A stretch of DNA of 64,000 bases. It comes from Aquarana catesbeiana. Lineage: Eukaryota; Chordata; Amphibia; Anura; Ranidae. Under the pieces are notes generated by a model, which was not told the origin of the DNA, ran no database searches, and saw only the letters and a list, made by a program, of their open reading frames with translations. A program made the position numbers and the translations under genes. Below are positions 1 to 12,347 of this stretch, piece by piece; within the stretch, counting starts at the first letter, position 1, and every line of letters starts with the position of its first letter. Where the stretch lies: assembly GCF_042186555.1 (NCBI RefSeq), contig NC_133324.1, positions 4,778,651-4,842,650 of the forward strand, in the 5' to 3' direction.

Positions 1-3000
1 CGGGTCCCCAAACACTCCCCTAGGGCAGGACCCGGGTCCCCAAACACTCCCCTAGGGCAGGACTCGGGTCCCCAAACACTCCCTTGGGGCAGGACTCGGG
101 TCCCAAAACACTTCCCTGGGGCAGGACTCGGGTCCCCAAACACTCTCCTGGGGCAGGATTCGGGTCCCCAAACCCTCTTCTAGGGCAGGACTCGGGTCCC
201 CAGACACTCCCCTGGGGCAGGACTCGGGTCCTCAAACACTCCCTTGGGGCCGGACTTGGGTCCCCAAACCCTCTTCTAGGGCAGGACTCAGGTCCCCAAA
301 CACTCCCCTGGGGCAGGACTCGGGTCCTCAAACACTCCCTTGGGGCCGGACTTGGGTCCCCAAACCCTCTTCTAGGGCAGGACTCGGGTCCCCAGACACT
401 CCCCTGGGGCAGGACTCGGGTCCTCAAACACTCCCTTGGGGCCGGACTTGGGTCCCCAAACCCTCTTCTAGGGCAGGACTCGGGTCCCCAAACACTCCCT
501 TGGGGCAGGACTCGGGTCCCAAAACACTTCCCTGGGGCAGGACTCGGGTCCCCAAACACTCTCCTGGGGCAGGATTCGGGTCCCCAAACCCTCTTCTAGG
601 GCAGGACTCGGGTCCCCAGACACTCCCCTGGGGCAGGACTCGGGTCCTCAAACACTCCCTTGGGGCCGGACTTGGGTCCCCAAACCCTCTTCTAGGGCAG
701 GACTCGGGTCCCCAGACACTCCCCTGGGGCAGGACTCGGGTCCTCAAACACTCCCTTGGGGCCGGACTTGGGTCCCCAAACCCTCTTCTAGGGCAGGACT
801 CGGGTCCCCAAACACTCCCTTGGGGCAGGACTTGGGTCCCCAAACACTCCCCTGGGGCAGGAATCGGGTCCCCAAACAGTCCCCTAGGGCAGGACCCGGG
901 TCCCCAAACACTCCCCTGGGGCAGGACCCGGGTCCCCAAACACTCCCCTGGGGCAGGAATCGGGTCCCCAAACACTCCCCTGGGGCAGGACCCGGGTCCT
1001 CAAACACTCCCCTGGGGCAGGACTCGGGTAGCCAAACACTCCCTTGGGGCAGGAATCGGGTCCCAAAACACTTCCCTGGGGCAGGACCCGGGTCCCCAAA
1101 CAGTCCCCTAGGTCAGGACCCGGGTCCCCAAACACTCCCCTGGGGCAGGATTCGGGTCCCCAAACACTCCCTTGGAGCAGGACTCGGGTCCCCAAACACT
1201 CCCTTGGGGCAGGACTCGGGTCCCCAAACACTCCCTTGGGGCAGGACCCGGGTCCCCAGACACTCCCCTGTGGCAGGACCCGGGTCCGTTAAACGCTCCT
1301 CTGGGGCAGGACTCGGGTCCCCAAACACTCCCTTGGGGCCGGACTTGGGTCCCCAAACCCTCTTCTAGGGCAGGACTCAGGTCCCCAAACACTCCCTTGG
1401 GGCAGGACTTGGGTCCCCAAACACTCCCCTGGGGCAGGAATCGGGTCCCCAAACACTCCCCTGGGGCAGGACCCGGGTCCCCAAAAACTCCAATGGGGCA
1501 GGACTCGGGTCCCCAGACACTCCCCTGGGGCAGGAATCGGGTCCCCAAACACTCCCCTAGGGCAGGACCCGGGTCCCCAAACACTCCCATGGGGAAGGAC
1601 CCGGGTCCCCAAACACTCCCCTGGGGCAGGAATCGGGTCCCCAAACACTCCCCTAGGGTAGGACCTGGGTCCCCAAACACTCCTCTGGGGCAGGACTCGG
1701 GTTCCCAAACACTCCCCTGGGGCAGGAATCGGGTACCCAAACACTCCCCTAGGGCAGGACCCGGGTCCCCAAACACTCCCATGGGGCAGGACCTGGGTCC
1801 CCAAACAGTCCCCTAGGGCAGGACCCGGGTCCGTTAAACGCTCCTCTGGGGCAGGACCCGGGTCCGTTAAACGCTCCTCTGGGGCAGGACTCGGGTCCCC
1901 AAACACTCCCTTGGGGCAGGACCCGGGTCCCCAAACACTCCCTTGGGGCAGGACCCGGGTCCCCAAACACTCCCCTGGGGCAGGACCCGGGTCCCCAAAC
2001 ACTCCCCTGGGGCAGGACTTGGGTCCCCAAACCCTCTTCTAGGGCAGGACTCGGGTCCCCAAACACTCCCTTGGGGCAGGACCCGGGTCCCCAAACACTC
2101 CCCTGGGGCAGGACCCGGGTCCCCAAACACTCCCCTGGGGCAGGACTTGGGTCCCCAAACCCTCTTCTAGGGCAGGACTCGGGTCTCCAAACACTCCCTT
2201 GGGGCAGGACCCGGGTCCCCAAACACTCCCCTGGGGCAGGACCCGGGTCCCCAAACACTCCCCTGGGGCAGGACTTGGGTCCCCAAACCCTCTTCTAGGG
2301 CAGGACTCGGGTCCCCAAACACTCCCTTGGGGCAGGACTTGGGTCCCCAAACAGTCGCCTAGGGCAGGACCCGGGTCCCCAAACACTCCCCTAGGGCAGG
2401 ACCCGGGTCCGTTAAACGCTCCCCTGGGGCAGGACCCGGGTCCCCAAACAGTCGCCTAGGGCAGGACCCGGGTCCCCAAACACTCCCTTGGGGCAGGACT
2501 TGGGTCCCCAAACACTCCCCTGGGGCAGGAATCGGGTCCCCAAACACTCCCCTGGGGCAGGAATCGGGTCCCCAAACACTCCCCTGTGGCAGGACCCGGG
2601 TCCCCAAACACTTCCCTGGGGCAGGACTCGGGTCCCCAAACACTCCCCTGTGGCAGGACCCGGGTCCCCAAACACTTCCCTGGGGCAGGACTCGGGTCCC
2701 CAAACACTCCTCTGGGGCAGGACCCAGGTCCCCAAACACTCCCCTGGGGCAGGAATCGGGTGCCCAAACACTCCCCTAGGGCAGGAATCGGGTCCCCAAA
2801 CACTCCCCTGGGGCAGGAATCGGGTCCCTAAACACTCCCCTGGGGCAGGACCCGGGTCCCCAAACACTCCCCTGGGGCAGGAATCGGGTCCCTAAACAGT
2901 CCCCTGGGGCAGGACCCGGGTCCCCAAACACTCCCCTGGGGCAGGAATCGGGTCCCCAAACAGTCCCCTGGGGCAGGACCCGGGTCCCCAAACACTCCCC

Positions 3001-3757
3001 TGGGGCAGGACCCGGGTCCCCAAACACTCCCCTGGGGCAGGACCCGGGTCCCCAAACACTCCCCTGGGGCAGGACCCGGGTCCCCAAACACTCCCCTGGG
3101 GCAGGACCCGAGTCCCCAAACACTCCCCTGGCGCAGGAATCGGGTCCCCAAACAGTCCCCTGGGGCAGGAATCGGGTCCCCAAACAGTCCCCTGGGGCAG
3201 GACCTGGGTCCCCAAACACTCCCCTGGGGCAGGACCCGGGTCCCCAAACACTCCCCTGGGGCAGGAATCGGGTCCCTAAACAGTCCCCTGGGGCAGGACC
3301 CGGGTCCCCAAACACTCCCCTGGGGCAGGACCCGGGTCCCCAAACACTCCCCTGGGGCAGGACCCGGGTCCCCAAACACTCCCCTGGGGCAGGAATCGGG
3401 TCCACAAACACTCCCCTGGGGCAGGACCCGGGTCCGTTAAACGCTTCTCTGGGGCAGGACCCGGGTCCCCAAACACTCCCCTGGGGCAGGACCCGGGTCC
3501 CCAAACGCTCTTCTAGGGCAGGACTCGGGTCCCCAAACAGTCCCCTAGGGCAGGACCCGGGTCCCCAAAAACTCCCCTGGGGCAAGACCCGGGTCCTCAA
3601 ACACTCCCTTGGGGCAGGAATCGGGTCCCCAAACAGTCCCCTGGGGCAGGACCCGGGTCCCCAAACACTCCCCTGGGGCAGGAATCGGGTCCCCAAACAC
3701 TCCCCTAGGGCAGGACCCGGGTCCCCAAACACTCCCCTGGGGCAGGACCCGGGTCCG

Positions 3758-6700
3758 TTAAACGCTCCCCTGGGGCAGGACCCGGGTCCCCAAACACTCC
3801 CCTGGGGCAGGAATCGAGTCCCCAAACACTCCCCTGTGGCAGGACCCGGGTCCCCAAACACTCCCCTGGGGCAGGACCCGGGTCCCCAAACGCTCTTCTA
3901 GGGCAGGACTCGGGTCCCCAAACGCTCTTCTAGGGCAGGACTCGGGTCCCCAAACACTCCCCTGTGGCAGGACCCGGGTCCCCAAACACTTCCCTGGGGC
4001 AGGACTCGGGTCCCCAAACCCTCTTCTAGGGCAGGACTCGGGTCCCCAGACACTCCCCTGTGGCAGGACCCGGGTCCCCAAACACTTCCCTGGGGAAGGA
4101 CCCGGGTCCCCAAACACTCCCTTGGGGCAGGACCCGGGTCCCCAAACACTCCCCTGGGGCAGGACCCGGGTCCTCAAACACTCCCTTGGGGCAGGACTTG
4201 GGTTCCCAAACACTCCCCTGGGGCAGGAATCGGGTCCCCAAACAGTCCCCTAGGGCAGGACCCGGGTCCCCAAACACTCCCCTGGGGCAGGAATCGGGTC
4301 CCCAAACACTCCCCTAGGGCAGGACCCGGGTCCTCAAACACTCCCTTGGGGCAGGACCCGGGTCCCCAAACACTCCCCTGGGGCAGGACCCGGGTCCTCA
4401 AACACTCCCTTGGGGAAGGACTTGGGTCCCCAAACACTCCCCTGGGGCAGGAATCGGGTCCCCAAACACTCCCCTGGGGCAGGAATCGGGTCCCCAAACA
4501 CTCCCCTAGGGCAGGACCCGGGTCCCCAAAAACTCCTCTGGGGCAGGACCCAGGTCCCCAAACACTCCCCTGGGGCAGGAATCGGGTGCCCAAACACTCC
4601 CCTAGGGCAGGACCCGGGTCCCCAAAAACTCCTCTGGGGCAGGACCCAGGTCCCCAAACACTCCCCTGGGGCAGGAATCGGGTGCCCAAACACTCCCCTA
4701 GGGCAGGACCCGGGTCCCCAAACACTCCCCTGGGGCAAGACCCGGGTCCTCAAACACTCCCTTGGGGCAGGACCCGGGTCCCCAAACACTCCCCTGGGGC
4801 AAGACCCGGGTCCCCAAACCCTCTTCTAGGGCAGGACCCGGGTCCCCAAAAACTCCAATGGGGCAGGACCCGGGTCCCCAAATGCTCCTCTGGGGAAGGA
4901 CCCGGGTCCCCAAACACTCCCCTGGGGCAGGACCCGGGTCCCCAAAAACTCCAATGGGGCAGGACCCGGGTCCCCAAATGCTCCTCTGGGGAAGGACCCG
5001 GGTCCCCAAACACTTCCCTGGGGCAGGACCCGGGTCCCCAGACACTCCCCTGTGGCAGGACCCGGGTCCATTAAACGGTCCTCTGGGGCAGGACCCGGGT
5101 CCCCAAACACTCCCCTGGGGCAGGAATCGGGTCCCCAAACACTCCCCTAGGGCAGGACCCGGGTCCCCAAACACTCCCCTGGGGCAGGAATCGGGTCCCC
5201 AAACACTCCCCTAGGGCAGGACCCGGGTCCCCAAACACTCCTCTGGGGCAGGACCCGGGTCCCCAAACACTCCCCTGGGGCAGGAATCGGGTCCCCAAAC
5301 ACTCCCCTAGGGCAGGACCCAGGTCCCCAAACACTCCCATGGGGCAGGATTTGGGTCCCCAAACACTCCCCTGGGGCAAGACCCGGGTCCCCAAACACTC
5401 CCTTGGGGCAGGACTCGGGTCCCCAAACACTCCCCTGTGGCAGGACCCGGGTCCCCAAACACTCCCCTGGGGCAGGACCCGGGTCCCCAAACACTCCCCT
5501 GGGGCAGGACCCGGGTCCCCAAACACTCCCCTGGGGCAGGACTTGGGTCCCCAAACCCTCTTCTAGGGCAGGACTCGGGTCCCCAAACACTCCCCTGGGG
5601 CAGGAATCGGGTCCCCGAACAGTCCGCTAGGGCAGGAATCGGGTCCCCAAACACTCCCCTGGGGCAGGACCCGGGTCCCCAAACACTCCCCTGGGGCAGG
5701 AATCGGGTATCCAAACACTCCCCTGGGGCAGGACCCGGGTCCCCAAACACTCCCCTGGGGCAGGAATCGGGTATCCAAACACTCCCCTGGGGCAGGAATC
5801 GGGTCCCCAAACACTCCCCTGGGGCAGGACCCGGGTCCCCAAACACTCCCCTGGGGCAGGAATCGGGTCCCCAAACACTCCCCTGGGGCAGGACTCGGGT
5901 CCCCAAACACTCCCCTGGGGCAGGACCCGGGTCCGTTAAACGCTCCTCTGGGGCAGGACCCGGGTCCCCAAACACTCCCCTAGGGCAGGACCCGGGTCCC
6001 CAAACACTCCCCTGGGGCAGGACCCGGGTCCCCAAACACTCCCCTGGGGCAGGACCCGGGTCCCCAAACACTCCCCTAGGGCAGGACCCGGGTCCCCAAA
6101 CACTCCCCTGGGGCAGGAATCGGGTCCCCAAACACTCCCCTGTGGCAGGACGCGGGTCCCCAAACACTTCCCTGGGGAAGGACCCGGGTCCCCAAACAGT
6201 CCCCTAGGGCAGGACCCGGGTCCTCAAACACTCCCTTGGGGCAGGACCCGGGTCCCCAAACACTCCCCTGGGGCAGGACCCGGGTCCTCAAACACTCCCT
6301 TGGGGCAGGACTTGGGTCCCCAAACACTCCCCTGGGGCAGGAATCGGGTCCCCAAACACTCCCCTGGGGCAGGACCCGGGTCCTCAAACACTCCCTTGGG
6401 GCAGGACTTGGGTCCCCAAACACTCCCCTGGGGCAGGAATCGGGTGCCCAAACACTCCCCTAGGGCAGGACCCGGGTCCCCAAACACTCCTCTGGGGCAG
6501 GACCCGGGTCCCCAAACACTCCCCAGGGGCAGGACCCGGGTCCCCAAACACTCCCCTGGGGCAAGACCCGGGTCCTCAAACACTCCCTTGGGGCAGGACT
6601 TGGGTCCCCAAACACTCCCCTGGGGCAGGAATCGGGTCCCCAAACACTCCCCTGGGGCAGGACCCGGGTCCCCAAAAACTACAATGGGGCAGGACCCGGG

Positions 6701-9700
6701 TCCCCAAATGCTCCTCTGGGGCAGGACCCGGGTCCCCAAACACTCCCCTGGGGCAGGAATCGGGTCCCCAAACACTCCCCTGGGGCAGGAATCGGGTCCC
6801 CAAACACTCCCCTAGGGCAGGACCCGGGTCCCCAAACCCTTCCCTGGGGCAGGACTCGGGTCCCCAGACACTCCCCTGTGGCATGACCCGGGTCCATTAA
6901 ACGGTCCTCTGGGGCAGGACCCGGGTCCCCAAACACTCCCCTGGGGCAGGAATCGGGTCCCCAAACACTCCCCTAGGGCAGGACCCGGGTCCCCAAACAC
7001 TCCTCTGGGGCAGGACCCGGGTCCCCAAACACTCCCCTGGGGCAGGAATCGGGTCCCCAAACACTCCCCTGGGGCAGGACTCGGGTCCCCAAACACTCCC
7101 CTGGGGCAGGACCCGGGTCCCCAAACACTCCCCTGGGGCAGGACTTGGGTCCCCAAACCCTCTTCTAGGGCAGGACCCGGGTCCCCAAACACTCCCCTGG
7201 GGCAGGACCCGGGTCCCAAAACACTCCCCTGTGGCAGGAATCGGGTATCCAAACACTCCCCTGGGGCAGGACCCGGGTCCGTTAAACGCTCCTCTGGGGC
7301 AGGACCCGGGTCCCCAAACACTCCCCTGGGGCAGGAATCGGGTCCCCAAACACTCCCCTAGGGCAGGACCCGGGTCCCCAAACACTCCCCTGGGGCAGGA
7401 CCCGGGTCCTCAAACACTCCCCTGGGGCAGGACCCGGGTCCGTTAAACGCTCCTCTGGGGCAGGAATCGGGTCCCCAAACACTCCCCTGGGGCAGGAATC
7501 GGGTCCCCAAACACTCCCCTGTGGAAGGACCCGGGTCCCCAAACACTTCCCTGGGGCAGGACTCGGGTCCCCAAACCCTCTTCTAGGGCAGGACCCGGGT
7601 CCCCAGACACTCCCCTGTGGCAGGACGCGGGTCCCCAAACACTTCCCTGGGGAAGGACCCGGGTCCCCAAACAGTCCCCTAGGGCAGGACCCGGGTCCTC
7701 AAACACTCCCTTGGGGCAGGACCCGGGTCCCCAAACACTCCCCTGGGGCAGGACCCGGGTCCCCAAACACTCCCCTGGGGCAGGACCCGGGTCCCCAAAC
7801 ACTCCCCTGGGGCAGGACCCGGGTCCCCAAACAGTCCCCTGGGGCAGGAATCGGGTCCCCAAACAATCCCCTGGGGCAGGACCCGGGTCCCCAAACACTC
7901 CCCTGGGGCATGACCCGGGTCCCCAAACACTCCCCTGGGGCAGGACCCGGGTCCCCAAACACTCCCCTGGGGCAGGAATCGGGTCCCCAAACAGTCCCCT
8001 GGGGCAGGACCCGGGTCCCCAAACACTCCCCTGGGGCAGGACCCGGGTCCGTTAAACGCTCCCCTGGGGCAGGACCCGGGTCCCGAAACAGTCCCCTAGG
8101 GCAGGACCCGGGTCCCCAAACACTCCCCTGGGGAAGGACTCGGGTTCCCAAACACTCCCTGGGGGCAGGACTTGGGTCCCCAAACACTCCCCTAGGGCAG
8201 GACCCGGGTCCCCAAACGCTCTTCTAGGGCAGGACTCGGGTCCCCAAACACTTCCCTGGGGCAGGACTCGGGTCCCCAAACGCTCTTCTAGGGCAGGACT
8301 CGGGTCCCCAAAAACTTCCCTGGGGCAGGACTCGGGTCCCCAGACACTCCCCTGTGGAAGGACGCGGGTCCCCAGACACTCCCCTGTGGCAGGACGCGGG
8401 TCCCCAAACACTCTCCTGGGGCAGGATTCGGGTCCCCAAACCCTCTTCTAGGGCAGGACTCGGGTCCCCAAACACTCCCTTGGGGCAGGACTTGGGTCCC
8501 CAAACACTCCCCTGGGGCAGGAATCGGGTCCTCAAACACTCCCCTGGGGCAGGAATCGGGTCCCCAAACACTGCCCTGGGGCAGGACCCGGGTCCCGAAA
8601 CACTCCCCTGGGGCAGGAATCGGGTCTCCAAACACTCCCCTGGGGCAGGACCCGGGTCCTCAAACACTTCCCTGGGGCAGGACTCGGGTCCCCAAACCCT
8701 CTTCTAGGGCAGGACCCGGGTCCCCAAACACTCCCCTGGGGCAGGACTCGGATCCCCAAACACTCCCCTGGGGCAGGAATCGGGTCCCCAAACACTCCCC
8801 TGGGGCAGGAATCGGATCCCCAAACACTCCCCTGGGGCAGGACCCGTGTCCCCAAACACTCCCCTGGGGCAGGACCCGGGTCCCCAAACACTCCCCTGGG
8901 GCAGGAATCGGGTCCCCAAACAGTCCCCTAGGGCAGGACCCGGGTCCCCAAACACTCCCCTGGGGCAGCAATCGGGTCCCCAAACAGTCCCCTAGGGCAG
9001 GACCCGGGTCCCCAAACACTCCCCTGGGGCAGGACCCGGGTCCCCAAACACTCCCCTGGGGCAGGACCCTCGTCCTCAAACACTCCCCTGGGGCAGGACC
9101 CGGGTCCCCAAACGCTCTTCTAGGGCAGGACTCGGGTCCCCAAACACTCTCCTGGGGCAGGACTCGGGTCCCCAAACCCTCTTCTAGGGCAGGACTCGGG
9201 TCCTCAAACACTTCCCTGGGGCAGGACCCGGGTCCCCAAACACTCCCCTAGGGCAGGACCCGGGTCCCCAAACACTCCCCTAGGGCAGGACCCGGGTCCT
9301 CAAACACTTCCCTGGGGCAGGACCCGGGTCCCCAAACACTCCCCTAGGGCAGGACCCGGGTCCCCAAACACTCCCCTGGGGCAGGAATCGGGTCCCCAAA
9401 CACTCCCCTGGGGCAGGACCCGGGTCCCCAAACACTCCCCTGGGGCAGGACCCGGGTCCCCAAACACTCCCCTGGGGCAGGACCCGGGTCCCCAAACACT
9501 CCCCTGGGGCAGGACCCGGGTCCCCAAACACTCCCCTGGGGCAGGACACGGGTCCCCAAACACTCCCCTGGGGCAGGACCCGGGTCCCCAAACACTCCCC
9601 TGGGGCAGGAACCGGGTCCCCAAACACTCCCCTGGGGCAGGAATCGGGTCCCCAAACAGTCCCCTGGGGCAGGACCCGAGTCCCCAAACACTCCCCTGGA

Positions 9701-10850
9701 GCAGGACCCGGGTCCGTTAAACGCTCCTCTGGGGCAGGACCCGGGTCCCCAAACACTCCCCTGGGGCAGGAATCGGGTCCCCAAACACTCCCCTAGGGCA
9801 GGACCCGGGTCCCCAAACACTCCCCTGGGGCAGGACCCGGGTCCTCAAACACTCCCCTGGGGCAGGACCCGGGTCCGTTAAACGCTCCTCTGGGGCAGGA
9901 CCCGGGTCCCCAAACACTCCCCTGGGGCAGGAATCGGGTCCCCAAACACTCCCCTAGGGCAGGACCCGGGTCCCCAAACACTCCCCTGGGGCAGGAATCG
10001 GGTCCCCAAACACTCCCCTGTGGCAGGACCCGGGTCCCCAAATACTTCCCTGGGGCAGGACTCGGGTCCCCAAACCCTCTTCTAGGGCAGGACCCGGGTC
10101 CCCAGACACTCCCCTGTGGCAGGACGCGGGTCCCCAAACACTTCCCTGGGGAAGGACCCGGGTCCCCAAACAGTCCCCTAGGGCAGGACCCGGGTCCTCA
10201 AACACTCCCTTGGGGCAGGACCCGGGTCCCCAAACACTCCCCTGGGGCAGGACCCGGGTCCCCAAACACTCCCCTGGGGCAGGACCCGGGTCCCCAAACA
10301 CTCCCCTGGGGCAGGACCCGGGTCCCCAAACAGTCCCCTGGGGCAGGAATCGGGTCCCCAAACACTCCCCTGGGGCAGGACCCGGGTCCCCAAACACTCC
10401 CCTGGGGCAGGACCCGGGTCTGTTAAACGCTCCTCTGGGGCAGGACCCAGGTCCCCAAACACTCCCCTGGGGCAGGAATCGGGTCCCCAAACAGTCCCCT
10501 GGGGCAGGACCCGGGTCCCCAAACACTCCCCTGGGGCAGGACCCGGGTCCGTTAAACGCTCCCCTGGGGCAGGACCCGGGTCCCCAAACAGTCCCCTAGG
10601 GCAGGACCCGGGTCCCCAAACACTCCCCTGGGGAAGGACTCGGGTCCCCAAACACTCCCTGGGGGCAGGACTTGGGTCCCCAAACACTCCCCTGGGGCAG
10701 GACCCGGGTCCCCAAACAGTCCCCTAGGGCAGGACCCGGGTCCCCAAACACTCCCCTGGGGCAGGACTCGGGTCCCCAAACGCTCTTCTAGGGCAGGACT
10801 CGGGTCCCCAAAAACTTCCCTGGGGCAGGACCCGGGTCCCCAAACACTCC
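3758..10850. repeat. Large internal duplication of the satellite, copy A
   Basis: The order of variant units here recurs about 8.59 kb to the right. A good marker is GAATCGAGTC at 3811, found again at 12401 (offset 8590). The offset drifts through the block (8590, 8558, 8622, 8718, 8590, 8558, then 8462), consistent with gains and losses of 32-bp units after one large duplication. The right boundary is approximate. Confidence 0.8.
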
Positions 10851-12347
10851 CCTGTGGCAGGACGCGGGTCCCCATACACTCCCCTGGGGCAAGATCTGGG
10901 TCCTCAAACACTCCCCTGGGGCAGGACCCGGGTCCCCAAACACTCCCCTGGGGCAGGACCCGGGTCCCCAAACACTCCCCTGGGGCAGGAATCGGGTCCC
11001 CAAACAGTCCCCTGGGGCAGGACCTGGGTCCCCAAACACTCCCCTGGGGCAGGACCCGGGTCCCCAAACACTCCCCTGGGGCAGGACCCGGGTCCCCAAA
11101 CACTCCCCTGGGGCAGGACCCGGGTCCCCAAACACTCCCCTGGGGCAGGAACCGGGTCCCCAAACACTCCCCTGGGGCAGGACCCGGGTCCCCAAACACT
11201 CCCCTGGGGCAGGAACCGGGTCCCCAAACACTCCCCTGGGGCAGGAATCGGGTCCCCAAACAGTCCCCTGGGGCAGGACCCGAGTCCCCAAACACTCCCC
11301 TGGGGCAGGACCCGGGTCCCCAAACACTCCCCTGGAGCAGGACCCGGGTCCGTTAAACGCTCCTCTGGGGCAGGACCCGGGTCCCCAAACACTCCCCTGG
11401 GGCAGGAATCGGGTCCCCAAACAGTCCCCTGGGGCAGGACCCGGGTCCCCAAACACTCCCCTGGGGCAAGACCCGGGTCCCCAAACACTCCCCTGGGGCA
11501 GGACCTGGGTCCCCAAACAGTCCCCTGGGGCAGGAATCGGGTCCCCAAACAGTCCCCTGGGGCAGGAATCGGGTCCGTTAAACACTCCCCTGGGGCAGGA
11601 ATCGGGTCCCCAAACAGTCCCCTGGGGCAGGACCTGGGTCCCCAAACCCTCCCCTGGGGCAGGACCCGGGTCCCCAAACACTCCCCTGGGGCAGGACTCG
11701 GGTCCCCAAACACTCCCCTGGGGCAGGACCCGGGTCCCCAAACACTCCCCTGGGGCAGGAACCGGGTCCCCAAACACTCCCCTGGGGCAGGACCCGGGTC
11801 CCCAAACACTCCCCTGGGGCAGGAACCGGGTCCCCAAACACTCCCCTGGGGCAGGAATCGGGTCCCCAAACAGTCCCCTGGGGCAGGACCCGAGTCCCCA
11901 AACACTCCCCTGGGGCAGGACCCGGGTCCCCAAACACTCCCCTGGAGCAGGACCCGGGTCCGTTAAACGCTCCTCTGGGGCAGGACCCGGGTCCCCAAAC
12001 ACTCCCCTGGGGCAGGACCCGGGTCCCCAAACACTCCCCTGGGGCAAGACCCGGGTCCCCAAACACTCCCCTGGGGCAGGACCTGGGTCCCCAAACAGTC
12101 CCCTGGGGCAGGAATCGGGTCCCCAAACAGTCCCCTGGGGCAGGACCTGGGTCCCCAAACACTCCCCTGGGGCTGGACCCGGGTCCCCAAACACTCCCCT
12201 GGGGCTGGACCCGGGTCCCCAAACACTCCCCTGGGGCTGGACCCGGGTCCCCAAACACTCCCCTGGGGCAGGACCCGGGTCCCCAAACACTCCCCTGGGG
12301 CAGGACCCGGGTCCCCAAACGCTCTTCTAGGGCAGGACTCGGGTCCG

